The notes: a model not told the origin generated them from the sequence alone. Shown: positions 36,199-45,371, counted from the stretch's first letter. The stretch: DNA of 64,000 nucleotides from CAVZYN01 sp963779515 (GCA_963779515.1 CAVZYN010000006.1:62001-126000); one strand, 5' to 3'. Numbers and translations are program-made.

Positions 36199-36268
36199 TG
36201 CGCGAGCGATCACGCCGAGGTGCGCCGCGTCAGCCTTTGCAATGCTCGGAGCGCCGGGTGAGGGGATC

Positions 36269-36781
36269 ATGATGAGAGCCATTGTCGGGTTCGTTCAGCG
36301 ACGCGCCGAGAACATAGTCGCAGTTTTGCTTGGCGCGATGTTCGTCGCATTCCTCGTGCAGATCTTTTTCCGCTACGTCTTGAATTTCCCGATCGGGTGG
36401 GCGTCGGAATTGTCCGTCATCACGTGGCTCTACATGGTGATGATCGGCTCGGCCTTCTGGCTCGATGAGAGCGAAACCATCCGCTTCAATCTCGTGTCGG
36501 GCATGTTCGGCCGGCGCGGCAAATGCATCATCGGCGGCTTGGTGGCGCTGGCAGCAGCTGGACTCTACACGATGTCGTTTCCCGCGGCCTTCAAATACGT
36601 GACGTTCATGAAGGTCGAGAGTTCCGACTTCATGAAGATCCGGCTCGACATCCTTTATTCGATTTTTCTCGTCTTCGCGGCGGCGACCATCGTTCGCTAC
36701 CTGTGGCGGCTGTCACAGTACGCCCGCGGCATCGACGCCGATGCCGGCATCGACGAAACCAAGGTGAGTTCCGGTCTATGA
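36269..36781 (+). CDS. TRAP transporter small permease (DctQ family)
   Basis: 170 aa from ATG 36269 with AGGGG upstream (ATG 36272 possible). Four membrane helices and the conserved ITWLYMVMIGSAFWLDESETIRFNL segment of DctQ. Its stop overlaps the start of the large permease (ATGA). Confidence 0.9.
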   Translation: MMRAIVGFVQRRAENIVAVLLGAMFVAFLVQIFFRYVLNFPIGWASELSVITWLYMVMIGSAFWLDESETIRFNLVSGMFGRRGKCIIGGLVALAAAGLYTMSFPAAFKYVTFMKVESSDFMKIRLDILYSIFLVFAAATIVRYLWRLSQYARGIDADAGIDETKVSSGL

Positions 36782-38076
36782 CCCCTTTTGCCGCAGCCCT
36801 CCTCGTCATTGTCGGCTTGAGCATCACCGGCTTGCCGGTGGGGCATGCCATGATCGGTGGCTCGGTGCTCTACCTGTTCATGTCCGGCAAGGACATGGGG
36901 ATCGCGGCCGAGCAATTGCTCAATGGCATGATGGGCAGTCAGCTGCTGCTAGCGATCCCGCTGTTCATCCTCGCTGCCGAGTTCATGAATGCCGGTGCGA
37001 TCATGGATCGGCTGCTGAAGTTCTGTAACGCATTTGTTGGGCGCTTCCGGGGTGGATTGGCGCAGGTCAACGTCGTCCAGAGCATCATCTTCTCGAGCAT
37101 GTCGGGCTCGGCGCTCGCCGATGCCGCGGGCTCCGGCAAGCTGATGCAAACCATGATGACTCGCGACGGCAAATATCCGCCCGCATACGCGGCGGCGCTG
37201 ACGTGCGTGTCCTCTGTCATCGGCCCGATCATTCCACCATCGATTCCGCTGGTGCTCTATGCGCTCGTCTCCGAAACGTCGGTCGGATACCTGTTTCTTG
37301 GCGGCGTGGTGCCGGGACTGCTGCTCGGCGTCGTCCAGTCCATGTTGATCGCGTTCACGGCGCGCAGGCGCGGCTTCCCCATCGAGGAGCGCGTGCCGCT
37401 GCGAGACATTCCGCGCATCACCTGGCAGGCGTTTCCCGCCCTGATGATGCCGGTGATCCTGCTCGGCTGTCTCTACAGCGGCGTCACGACGCCGACCGAA
37501 GCAGCCGCCATCGCCGCGTTCTATGCTCTGGTCATTTCCGCATTCCTCTATCGCAGCGTCAGTTGGAAAGATGTCTACAACTCGCTCGTCACCAGTTCCA
37601 AAGTTGCCGTCTCCCTCGGCATGCTGATCGCGGGCGCTCTGGTTTTCAACTTCGTGATCGCGTCCGAGAACATCCCAAAATCGTTGAGCGCGCTGCTGCA
37701 ATCCTATGAGCTTTCGCCGCTCGCCTACCTGTTGTTCGTCAATGTTCTGCTGCTGGTTCTCGGCTGCTTCCTCGAGGGAACGACCTTGATCCTGGTCATT
37801 CTGCCGGTGCTGGTGCCGACCGCCAAGGCGCTCGGCATCGACCCGGTGCACTTCGGCGTCATGAGCATCATCAACATCATGATCGGGCTCGTGACGCCAC
37901 CCTATGGCTTGTTGCTGTTCCTGATGAACAAGATCGCCGATGTGCCATTGAGCGAGATCGTCAAGGAAGTCATGCCATTCCTCTACGTGATGCTCGGCGC
38001 CTTGGCGTTGATCACGCTCGTGCCGGACACGGTGCTCTGGCTGCCGAAGTTGATGGGATACAAGGCCGGGGGATAA
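36778..38076 (+). CDS. TRAP transporter large permease (DctM family)
   Basis: 432 aa with about 12 helices. Diagnostic stretches: IPLFILAAEFMNAGAIMDRLL, SSMSGSALADAAGSGKLM, ALTCVSSVIGPIIPPSIPLV and NIMIGLVTPPYGLLLF. It is the sodium-coupled transport subunit. Normal length, intact. Ends 51 nt before the shikimate dehydrogenase gene. Confidence 0.94.
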   Translation: MTPFAAALLVIVGLSITGLPVGHAMIGGSVLYLFMSGKDMGIAAEQLLNGMMGSQLLLAIPLFILAAEFMNAGAIMDRLLKFCNAFVGRFRGGLAQVNVVQSIIFSSMSGSALADAAGSGKLMQTMMTRDGKYPPAYAAALTCVSSVIGPIIPPSIPLVLYALVSETSVGYLFLGGVVPGLLLGVVQSMLIAFTARRRGFPIEERVPLRDIPRITWQAFPALMMPVILLGCLYSGVTTPTEAAAIAAFYALVISAFLYRSVSWKDVYNSLVTSSKVAVSLGMLIAGALVFNFVIASENIPKSLSALLQSYELSPLAYLLFVNVLLLVLGCFLEGTTLILVILPVLVPTAKALGIDPVHFGVMSIINIMIGLVTPPYGLLLFLMNKIADVPLSEIVKEVMPFLYVMLGALALITLVPDTVLWLPKLMGYKAGG

Positions 38077-38127
38077 GCGCCGCTCAAGGATCGCGAAACA
38101 GCGACCGGCGGACTAGGTAGCGAAATC

Positions 38128-39027
38128 ATGTCGTCATTAAATGATCACAACGTGTTCAAGCCTTCGCATGCCGACGTCTGCGTCGGCTTGATCGGCGCCG
38201 GCATTCAGGCCTCACTGACGCCGGCGATGCACGTCGCCGAAGGCCGCGCGCATGGCCTGACCTACGAATACCGTTTGATCGATCTCGAGGAGCTGAAAGT
38301 CGGCGCGGAAACGTGGCCCGCCCTGATCGAGGCTGCCGAGCGCGCGGGCTTCGCCGGTCTCAACATTACATTTCCTCTGAAACAGATGGTGCTTGCCGGA
38401 CTGACGGACTTGTCGGAGGACGCACGCGCGCTCAGCGCGGTGAACACCATCGTTCTCAAGGGCGGGAAGCGCACCGGGCACAACACCGATTGGTGGGGAT
38501 TTGCCGAGGCGTTCCGCCGGGAGTTCGCGGATGCCAAGCGCGGCGTCGTTGCCCAGTTCGGAGCAGGCGGAGCCGGCGCGGCCGTGGCACATGCGCTGCT
38601 GATGAGTGGGGTCGGCGAACTCAGACTTGTCGAGGCCGATCGCGCCAAAAGCGAAGCGCTCGCGGCCAGTCTCGCCGCACGGTTTCCACGCGCGCTGATC
38701 GGCGGCAACTGGACGGCGGCGGCAGCTGTCACGGGCGCCGATGGGATCGTCAACGCGACACCGGTCGGCATGTCGAAGTTGCCGGGCACGCCACTCGCTG
38801 TCGGGCTGATCCACCCGAACCAATGGGTGAACGACATCATTTATTTCCCGCTCGAGACGGCGCTGTTGCGGCATGCCCGCGCGCTCGGTTGCCGGACCAG
38901 CAACGGCGGCGGCATGGCCGTCTTCCAAGCGGTCAAGGCGTTCGAACTGTTCAGCGGTCGCATCGCCGATCCGGCGCGGATGCAGGCGCACTTTGCGGCG
39001 CTCGTGAAATCCGCACAACCGAACTGA
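38128..39027 (+). CDS. Shikimate/quinate dehydrogenase family protein
   Basis: 299 aa. N-terminal substrate domain with GLIGAGIQASLTPAMHV, the catalytic lysine in NITFPLKQMV and Asp in TGHNTDWWGF; Rossmann part QFGAGGAGAAVAHAL; NGGGMAVFQAVKAFELF near the end. The GAGIQASLTPAMH start replaces the usual G.PI.HS.SP..H of biosynthetic AroE, so it is more likely a catabolic quinate/shikimate-type or related enzyme. It follows a TRAP operon on the same strand, which fits uptake of an alicyclic hydroxy acid followed by oxidation. Confidence 0.85.
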   Translation: MSSLNDHNVFKPSHADVCVGLIGAGIQASLTPAMHVAEGRAHGLTYEYRLIDLEELKVGAETWPALIEAAERAGFAGLNITFPLKQMVLAGLTDLSEDARALSAVNTIVLKGGKRTGHNTDWWGFAEAFRREFADAKRGVVAQFGAGGAGAAVAHALLMSGVGELRLVEADRAKSEALAASLAARFPRALIGGNWTAAAAVTGADGIVNATPVGMSKLPGTPLAVGLIHPNQWVNDIIYFPLETALLRHARALGCRTSNGGGMAVFQAVKAFELFSGRIADPARMQAHFAALVKSAQPN

Positions 39028-39063
39028 GAGCGCCACGCGGACAAGGGGGCGTGGGGATCGCTT

Positions 39064-39993
39064 CTATTCGATCGCATCCTTTGGTGTTTCGGCGCGCTTG
39101 CGCGAGCGACGCGGCGATTCGGCGCGAACGGCGGAGCTGACCGCGCTCGCGCTGGTGCCAGCAGAATCGATCACCTCGATATGCCCGCTGCTGGTCGCGT
39201 CGATCATCGGACCGCCGCGCAGCTCGATCCACCCGCGCACGCGCACGCGCCGGCCCGCGAGCGCCGCAACGTCGCCGCCGAGTGCCCCCAGCTGGACGCG
39301 ATCGGCGGGCTTGATCTCGACCGTGAAATCCGAGCCGCGATTGCGGCCGAAATTCAGATACGCGGCCTCGCGCCCCTCCGCCGCACTGACGATCGTCCCC
39401 TCGACGATCTGAAAGCTGCCCGCCAGGCGGTTGAGGTCGCGCACCCGCCGCGCGTCGCGCACGGCATAAGCGGCGTGCGCCCACAGCCCGAGACTTTGCG
39501 TCCGCGCCGCCACTTCCTCCGCGGCGAGATCGGCAAGACACGCGCGCTGATCCTTGAGCGCATAGAGGCGGGCGTGCCCGGCCGCGATCATCGCCGCTTG
39601 CACCCAGCGCCGCGCCTCTCCTTCGTGCACAAACACATGCGCGAGCAGCCGCCCATAGCGATCGGTTTGTTCGGTCGCGAATTTGAGCGTCACTGTTTTC
39701 GCCATTACCAGCGCCGCCAACGCTTCGCGCGCGGCAGCCTCCGGCGGCCAGCTGCCCGCCTCCGCGCCAACCTCGATCGCTTTGGGCGCCAGCGCCCCGA
39801 TGAGCCGCACCTCGCGGCCGTCTTCCAGCGCCAGTGTCTCGCCGTCGATCACCTTGGCGACGGAGTGGGTGGTACCAGTTTCCAGGCGGCAGGGTTCGGC
39901 GCGGGCGGAGCTGAAGAAGCCGGCTGCGAGCCCGGCGCCCAGCAGCCCAAGTGCGCCGGCCAATGGTCCGCGTATGATCCGAAACACACCCAT
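39064..39993 (-). CDS. SNase-like (thermonuclease fold) secreted protein
   Basis: 309 aa from ATG 39993 with a signal peptide ending SSARAEP. Residues ~45-170 have the OB-fold of staphylococcal-nuclease-like proteins: HSVAKVIDGETLALEDGREVRLIG, TVTLKFATEQTDRYGRLLAHVFV. The second half (VRDLNRLAGSFQIVEGTIVSAAEGREAAYLNFGRNRGSDFTVEI) resembles a second OB-type domain. Nuclease-active residues are only partly conserved. Periplasmic. C-terminus basic. Confidence 0.78.
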   Translation of the reverse strand: MGVFRIIRGPLAGALGLLGAGLAAGFFSSARAEPCRLETGTTHSVAKVIDGETLALEDGREVRLIGALAPKAIEVGAEAGSWPPEAAAREALAALVMAKTVTLKFATEQTDRYGRLLAHVFVHEGEARRWVQAAMIAAGHARLYALKDQRACLADLAAEEVAARTQSLGLWAHAAYAVRDARRVRDLNRLAGSFQIVEGTIVSAAEGREAAYLNFGRNRGSDFTVEIKPADRVQLGALGGDVAALAGRRVRVRGWIELRGGPMIDATSSGHIEVIDSAGTSASAVSSAVRAESPRRSRKRAETPKDAIE

Positions 39994-40102
39994 AGGTTGC
40001 AATGTATGATCGAAACACACCAAAATTCAATGGTCTCGAACACCGGGCACCCGCACCAGGGGCAATTAATTACGGACCACCTCGGCAGCGCGGCTAGTAG
40101 GC

Positions 40103-40768
40103 CTACGCAAGGAAATTTCGATCGAGGCCCATTTGCTCGGCGAACGGTTTTTCATCGCTGAGAGCAAGCTGGAATGGTTCGAGTCCGACAATGCCTCGCA
40201 CATACTTGGCGAGCTCAGGATATCTCAGCTTGTCGATGCCGAACCCGAGGTACTGATAGTTGACGAGGTTCGACACGATGGCGATGTCGGCAAGCGTCAG
40301 CGTGTCTCCGACCAGGAATTTTCCTGAAATCTTCGACTCCAGAAATTGGAATGCCTGCGGTTGTGCAGTCGCCAGGATGTTGTCGATCACTGTCTGGTCG
40401 GTGGTGCCTTTCAGCATCGCCGGCGAGATGACTTTCTGGAAGAACAGGCCATGGACGACGCTGCGGAAGACATGACCGGCGTAGCCATCGAAGAACAGCA
40501 CGCGGCTGCATTCGCCCGTATCAGTCGGAAAGATGGCCGGCAGGGCCTTCTTGCGCTCCATGTAGAAGCAGATGGCTGTCGACTCCGCGAGCGTGAAGCC
40601 GCCATCTTGCATTGCCGGAATGAGACCGCTCGGGCTCAGCGTCGTCCAGCCCGGCGGCGGGTTGAAAGGGATCACTGGCTCGACCTTGTAGGCTATGCCC
40701 TTGAGTTTTGCGGTGATGAGCGTCTTGCGCACGTGAACGGAAATCGGAACGCCATGGATCGTAAGCAT
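40103..40768 (-). CDS. Glutathione S-transferase family protein
   Basis: 221 aa. N-terminal thioredoxin-like domain with HVRKTLITAKLKGIAYKV and the cis-Pro/ES motif around GLIPAMQDGGFTLAESTAICFYM; C-terminal helical domain with the DTLTLADIAIVSNLVN N-capping box. Conjugates glutathione to electrophiles or has thiol-transferase activity. Cytosolic. Confidence 0.9.
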   Translation of the reverse strand: MLTIHGVPISVHVRKTLITAKLKGIAYKVEPVIPFNPPPGWTTLSPSGLIPAMQDGGFTLAESTAICFYMERKKALPAIFPTDTGECSRVLFFDGYAGHVFRSVVHGLFFQKVISPAMLKGTTDQTVIDNILATAQPQAFQFLESKISGKFLVGDTLTLADIAIVSNLVNYQYLGFGIDKLRYPELAKYVRGIVGLEPFQLALSDEKPFAEQMGLDRNFLA

Positions 40769-40873
40769 GTGCTTCTCCTATCGGTTGTCCGCTGACCGGA
40801 TTTGGGCAGCGAATGACGTTGCCGGAACGCACGAGCGTCCGGATCAATTCAGATCACCAATTTTGCAGACGGC

Positions 40874-41710
40874 TCAGGCGGCCGGACGGACCGGGAACTG
40901 GATCTCGACCAAGGCGCCCTGCAGCCCTGGAGGATCGGTCACAGGCTCGAGGAAGACCTCTCTACACGGTCCAGCGATCTCGTATTTGTTGGCCTCGATC
41001 CAGGTACCAATGGCTCTGAATGCCGAGTGGCTGGCGGCGTTCGTACCGGACCTGACGATGGTGGCCATGGCCGGGACCGCGGGCAGTTCGCTCGCCTGCA
41101 ACATTGAACCGCCGCCGATCCGAACTTTCATATTCGATGATCGCGTCAGAGAATAGCCGATCTCGAGGTCGAGACTTTCATCTTCAAGGTCGTTTCGCGC
41201 CGCGACGATCAACTTGTCTCGCAAAGACGGGCCGATTTGGCTGGTGCCTGCTTCGGCAATTGCGCGGATCATCAGGATGACCTCGTCCATGCTGTCGAAT
41301 GTTCTGCGCAAACTGAGATAGGGACGTGCTGCGACGGATTTTACAACAACGTCGTATCCCTCGATCCCGCCGTGAGTGTCGATCTGCGCGATGCGTGACT
41401 CGATATGGCGCAGACGCACGTCCTCGTCGCGTAGCGATCGCTCGACCTGCGCCCGCTTCATGGTCAACATCCCGCGCAACTCCATCGGCGAGATTTCATT
41501 CTCCAGCAGTGGGCCAATCTGCTCTAACGTGAGCCCCAGGTCCTTAAGCGCCAGGATGCAATTGAGCCGCGGGAGCTGGCGAATGCTGTAGTAGCGGTAG
41601 CCGGTCTGCGCATCGATATGGGCCGGCCGGAGAAGACCGAGTTGATCGTAGAACCGCAACTGCCGTCCAGACACTTGAGCAATCTGGGCAAATTCTCCAA
41701 TTCGGAACAC
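40874..41710 (-). CDS. MerR-family regulator with GyrI-like effector domain
   Basis: 278 aa from GTG 41710, chosen because GGAGGAGAAC lies immediately upstream; any longer reading is out of family. Winged HTH: RIGEFAQIAQVSGRQLRFYDQLGLLRP, then YRYYSIRQLPRLNCILALKDLGLTL. A coiled-coil helix follows, then an effector-binding GyrI-like/BltR-like domain (LPAVPAMATIVRSG, ALVEIQFPV). Multidrug- or dye-responsive regulation is typical. It may control the adjacent GST gene. Confidence 0.88.
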   Translation of the reverse strand: MFRIGEFAQIAQVSGRQLRFYDQLGLLRPAHIDAQTGYRYYSIRQLPRLNCILALKDLGLTLEQIGPLLENEISPMELRGMLTMKRAQVERSLRDEDVRLRHIESRIAQIDTHGGIEGYDVVVKSVAARPYLSLRRTFDSMDEVILMIRAIAEAGTSQIGPSLRDKLIVAARNDLEDESLDLEIGYSLTRSSNMKVRIGGGSMLQASELPAVPAMATIVRSGTNAASHSAFRAIGTWIEANKYEIAGPCREVFLEPVTDPPGLQGALVEIQFPVRPAA

Positions 41711-41896
41711 GTTCTCCTCCAGAACTTTCTCGATTGAGATCGCCCTTGTGCCTCCTTGACGCAACGTCAAAGTCAAGAGGTTTTTTCGACCATGGTCGGG
41801 GAACTCGGAGCGCGCGCCCCAAACACGGGACCATACGTTTGGATTTGGCCGCGCTGTGAGGCCGGCCCGAACCTGCGAGCAACCAGCTCGATGAGA

Positions 41897-41925
41897 TCGC
41901 CGTCGATCACCTTGGCGACGGAGTG
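41897..41925. repeat. 29-nt exact copy of a segment of the SNase-like gene
   Basis: The 29 nt at 41897-41925 are identical to 39839-39867 inside the SNase-like gene (region encoding HSVAKVIDG) and end 3 nt before the stop codon of the RelE/ParE-type toxin. Flanks on both sides differ. Confidence 0.75.
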
Positions 41926-41928
41926 ATC

Positions 41929-42213
41929 TTATGGCTGCCGCTGCCGATCCTGGGCGGCATGCCAGAACGTAACGACATCGATCGTCGCATCGGTGAATGT
42001 GTACCAGACAATCAATTTGGTTCGCGGAATCCACGTCTCGAAAACGTCTCGTTCCTTGATGTAGTGCGATGACCGCGGGAATACGGCGATTGTATCAGCC
42101 ATGAATTCTTCGATCCGCAAGCGCAATGACAGAGCTGCGTCCGCTGCGCCGAGGGCGACCAGATAGTCCAATTGATTGCGCAGCCTCGCGATCGCTTCCG
42201 GCGCATAAATAAT
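41929..42213 (-). CDS. RelE/ParE-type toxin, no canonical start codon
   Basis: Translation from 42213 gives IIYAPEAIARLRNQLDYLVAL..., a complete ParE-like fold (helical hairpin then KLIVWYTFTDATIDVVTFWHA), 94 residues. The expected initiation point, 4 nt after the antitoxin stop, carries ATT; the first standard start in frame is a TTG at 42171, which would remove the N-terminal strand. Either ATT is used, a base is wrong, or the toxin is disabled. Type II toxins of this family target gyrase or ribosome-bound mRNA. Confidence 0.7.
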   Translation of the reverse strand: MIYAPEAIARLRNQLDYLVALGAADAALSLRLRIEEFMADTIAVFPRSSHYIKERDVFETWIPRTKLIVWYTFTDATIDVVTFWHAAQDRQRQP

Positions 42214-42217
42214 CTCT

Positions 42218-42451
42218 CTACCTACGCGGTTTGCGAATGTGAGCGTCGAGATCTGCGTAGACCTTTGACGACGGAACGCCTTGACCAGCCTTCAGCTCAG
42301 CAAGCCCACGTTCGATCGATGCGTGCACCTCGGCAGGCGCACCGTAGTAGGCGGCGCGCTGCCGCATGTGCCGCGCCAGCTCAATGAGATCGCCGATCTG
42401 CGTCTCGGTGAGAAGTTCGGCTTCCTGGGTGAGTTGCTCGATCTTGGTCAT
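42218..42451 (-). CDS. Antitoxin of the RelE/ParE-type pair
   Basis: 77 aa from ATG 42451 (TTG 42457 also in frame). Opens MTKIEQLTQEAELLTETQIGDLIELARHM with a C-terminal basic tail. The gene precedes the toxin by 4 nt on the same strand, the standard order. It resembles short helical antitoxins of ParD/RelB type, although the DNA-binding part is not obvious. Confidence 0.7.
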   Translation of the reverse strand: MTKIEQLTQEAELLTETQIGDLIELARHMRQRAAYYGAPAEVHASIERGLAELKAGQGVPSSKVYADLDAHIRKPRR

Positions 42452-42565
42452 GCGCAATCATAGGACGGATCGGTGCCAAATTCCAGATGTCGAAATCAAC
42501 GTCAGAAAACGGACGCTATCTCTTCAGAGCACTTGCTTCTGATGTCCGGCGCGGATCGCGTGACG

Positions 42566-42985
42566 TCAGTCTTGGTTTGCGGGCCATGCGGCCAGATCGG
42601 TCACAGGATCCGGCAAACGCGCGCGCAGCCACTGGGCGGCAAGCGACGGCGTAAACTCTCGATCGGTGCACTCGATCACCCAGGACAGGAACTCCGCCGG
42701 CCCACCATTCATATACGGCGCAGGAGAAACGGGCTTGAAAACCGTCGGCAACGGCTCATCGAGCGAAAGCAAATTCAACACACACCCGAATTCCTGAACG
42801 ACGCTCCAAGCAAGGACATGCCCGATGTCGATGGAGAATTTGACCCACCAGTTGCCATCCTCGAACCGGCCGCTGCCGAAACCGCCGTAAGGAGTGTCGT
42901 TCGTCTTGACGGCGGGAACGTCCGCGAGAACCGCCAGCAGTTCATGAAACTCGGGCGCATGTTGCTCGGCATACCGCGCGTCCAT
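42566..42985 (-). CDS. Hypothetical protein
   Basis: 139 aa, soluble, helical, Trp-rich (NWWVKFSIDIGHVLAW, WVIECTDREFTPSLAAQWLRARLPDP). No export signal or family recognised. The opposite-strand ORF in this region is longer but has poor composition and is rejected. Confidence 0.55.
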   Translation of the reverse strand: MDARYAEQHAPEFHELLAVLADVPAVKTNDTPYGGFGSGRFEDGNWWVKFSIDIGHVLAWSVVQEFGCVLNLLSLDEPLPTVFKPVSPAPYMNGGPAEFLSWVIECTDREFTPSLAAQWLRARLPDPVTDLAAWPANQD

Positions 42986-43028
42986 TTGTCAACTCCTGTC
43001 GCCCAATAGATCGGAAATGCTGCGCCGA

Positions 43029-43745
43029 TCAATACGTTCCCACCCGAGACCGGGCAATCCGCCGCAACGCATGCCGGCCGATGATCAGCAGGATTTTGCT
43101 GCCGGCCATCACCGTGCCTTTGATCGTGCCGGACACTTTCGAGACGCCGATGCGGCACCGGTAGCGCACCGGCACCTCCGTGATTTTGAGACAGGCCTCG
43201 GCCGCGCGGATCTGCATCTCCACCGTCCAGCCGTAATTGCGATCCGCCATGCCGAGCGCGTCGAGCGAGGTGCGCCGGATCGCGCGGAATGGTCCCAAGT
43301 CGGTGTAGTGCGCGCCCCAGATCAGACGGATCAGCCGCGTCGCCAGCCAGTTGCCGAAGATCTGCTGCGGCGTCAGCGATCCGCGCTCGCGGTCGCCCAA
43401 CGCGCGCGATCCGATCACCATGTCGGCGGTGCCGGCGATGATCGGATCAGTGAGATCCGCCATGTCTTCCGCATGATCGCTGAAATCGCCATCGACAAAC
43501 ACGATCACGTCCATGTCGGCGACCTCGCGGATGCCGCGCAGGCACGCAGCACCATAGCCGGGCTCCGCCTCGCGCACGACCACCGCACCTGCCGCCGCCG
43601 CGACGGCGCCCGTTTCATCCGTCGAACCGTTGTCGGCGACGACGATGCGATCCACCCAATCGGGGATCGCGCCGACCACCGCGCCGATGGCGCGCGCCTC
43701 ATTGAGCGCGGGGATCACGACACCGATTTTGTGGCCGCTCCGCAT
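43029..43745 (-). CDS. Glycosyltransferase family 2 (polyprenyl-phosphate glycosyl transferase type)
   Basis: 238 aa. N-terminal GT-A fold with IPALNEARAIGAVV, ADNGSTDETGAV, FVDGDFSDHAEDM and the metal-binding DGD. C-terminal part KITEVPVRYRCRIGVSKVSGTIKG resembles dolichyl/undecaprenyl-phosphate sugar synthases. It is 3 nt from the membrane-glycosyltransferase gene on the same strand; together they likely make a lipid-linked sugar donor and use it. Cytosolic face of the inner membrane. Confidence 0.85.
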   Translation of the reverse strand: MRSGHKIGVVIPALNEARAIGAVVGAIPDWVDRIVVADNGSTDETGAVAAAAGAVVVREAEPGYGAACLRGIREVADMDVIVFVDGDFSDHAEDMADLTDPIIAGTADMVIGSRALGDRERGSLTPQQIFGNWLATRLIRLIWGAHYTDLGPFRAIRRTSLDALGMADRNYGWTVEMQIRAAEACLKITEVPVRYRCRIGVSKVSGTIKGTVMAGSKILLIIGRHALRRIARSRVGTY

Positions 43746-43748
43746 CGT

Positions 43749-45173
43749 CTATCTCACCGTCCGGGAAGGTAACCACCGCCGCCACGCCGTCCGCCGCCAC
43801 ATCCACTCAGAGACAAGAAGGCCCCACACCGGCAGCCAGATCAGCCAGACGATATGGGAAGTGAACACGATGTGCGTGTCGCGGGCGAGATAGTGAAAAG
43901 ACAGATAGTAGAGCGGCACCGTCGCCGTCGCCGCGACCACGCCCCAGAACGGCGCGAACGGCGTAAATATCAGCATCCACGTCATGTACCAGGGAAACTG
44001 CGCCGGCGAGAGCAGCACCAGCGCCGCTGTCGCCGCGGCAAGCCGCCCCAGCAGATCGATGGGGCTCGACCAGTCGCGCACCGCGAGCCAGGCGACGAAC
44101 GCGAGCAACAGAGCCGCAAGCGCGCCGCGTGCGATCAAATCGCGAGTCGCTTCAGCGACGCCAAATCGCGCGAAAAGAAATTCCGACAATCGCTCGACCA
44201 TCGGCGACAACGCGCTGTTGGTGCGCCAGCGCTGCGCATAGGCGACAAAACCCGACGTCGCATCGACGCCCCCCGCATAGATCGGCCAGATCCACAGCAG
44301 CATCAGCACGCCGAGCACACCGAGTGCTGCGGCGAGCCGGCGCCAATCGCTGAGCAGCGGCCGCAGCAGCAGCGGCGCCAGCAGCAGTGGCCAGAGCTTC
44401 GCACCCGCCGCACATCCGAGGGTGGCGGCCGCACGCACGAACCAGCCCTTGATCGCAAAGATGACGGCCAGCAGCACCAGCGGCAATAACACCGCTTCCA
44501 TGTGAGCCGAATTGATGAGTTCCTTGATGACGAGAGGATTCCACCAGTAGAGCGACGACCACAACGGCGATCGACCGGCATGTGCAAGCAGCGTCAGCAA
44601 CAACGCGAGCGTCGCAAGCTCGCCGCCGAGGCAAACCATGCGCCACGCCACAAGACTCCACGGCTTCAGCGTGTAGGCGAGCGCGAACGCCGCCTGCGCT
44701 ACCGGCGGATAGATGGTTTTCAAGTCACCATTGTTGATGCGCCCGTGCACCGGCCCCGCCTGCCGCAAGAGCTGCCAATAGATCGATTCCGGTCCTTTGG
44801 TCTTAGCGGCCTCAGGCGCGAGCGCATAAGGATTGAGGCCGTGCGCCGTGACCGCGCCATCCCACAGATAGCGCTGATAGTCGTCCTCGAGGACCGGCTC
44901 CGTCCAAACCAGGGCAAGCCGCAAACAGACGCCCACCAGAACGACGAACCAGACGAGCCGCCGCGCGACGACAGCGCCGAGATTCAAACTGCGCGGAATG
45001 AGAACGCCAAGTGCGAGAAAGACGGCCCCCGTGCCCGCCATCAACAGCGCCAGCTCCAACGCCGGCATATCAATGACGTTGAAAGTATAGCCGAAGCGCG
45101 GCGAGGCCCAACCAAGCACCGCCGCCGCCGCTGCCAAGACGACAGCCAGAAAAATCCAGCAGCCAACGATCAT
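43749..45173 (-). CDS. GT87-like membrane glycosyltransferase
   Basis: 474 aa with about 12 hydrophobic segments. Early loop EDDYQRYLWDGAVTAHGLNPYALAP with two acidic residues is the catalytic-type loop of GT-C enzymes; IYPPVAQAAFALA, and the later WWNPLVIKELINSAHMEAVLLPL resemble DUF2029/GT87 mannosyltransferases, which use polyprenyl-phosphate mannose. Partner gene downstream supplies such donors. Intact. Confidence 0.82.
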   Translation of the reverse strand: MIVGCWIFLAVVLAAAAAVLGWASPRFGYTFNVIDMPALELALLMAGTGAVFLALGVLIPRSLNLGAVVARRLVWFVVLVGVCLRLALVWTEPVLEDDYQRYLWDGAVTAHGLNPYALAPEAAKTKGPESIYWQLLRQAGPVHGRINNGDLKTIYPPVAQAAFALAYTLKPWSLVAWRMVCLGGELATLALLLTLLAHAGRSPLWSSLYWWNPLVIKELINSAHMEAVLLPLVLLAVIFAIKGWFVRAAATLGCAAGAKLWPLLLAPLLLRPLLSDWRRLAAALGVLGVLMLLWIWPIYAGGVDATSGFVAYAQRWRTNSALSPMVERLSEFLFARFGVAEATRDLIARGALAALLLAFVAWLAVRDWSSPIDLLGRLAAATAALVLLSPAQFPWYMTWMLIFTPFAPFWGVVAATATVPLYYLSFHYLARDTHIVFTSHIVWLIWLPVWGLLVSEWMWRRTAWRRWLPSRTVR

Positions 45174-45239
45174 GATCGAACCGGCGCTCCGACACGAGTA
45201 GAGACGTTCGTCATCGATAAGCGACCCTGGTTGGGAAAG

Positions 45240-45371
45240 CCCCTCACCTGCCCTTCGGGCATCCTCTCCCTATGGGAGAGGAAAAAAAGTCCCGCCATTC
45301 ATCCTACTCCCTTGGGGAGAAGGTGGCCGCCCTGCGCGAAGCGTAAAAAGGATGGGGCCGGATGAGGGGTC
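45240..45371. repeat. Intergenic palindromic repeat (CCCTC...GGGAGAGG type)
   Basis: Inverted arrangement: CCCTCACCTGCCCTTCGGGC then CTCTCCCTATGGGAGAG at the left, and ACTCCCTTGGGGAGAAGGTGG with GGATGAGGGG at the right. The same core words recur near 58.67 and 58.84 kb. It lies in the 267-nt gap between two minus-strand genes and looks like a dispersed alphaproteobacterial intergenic repeat. Confidence 0.6.

Noticed and set aside
42473..43009. 178-codon plus-strand ORF
   Set aside because: Antisense to a better minus-strand gene, Arg/Pro-rich.
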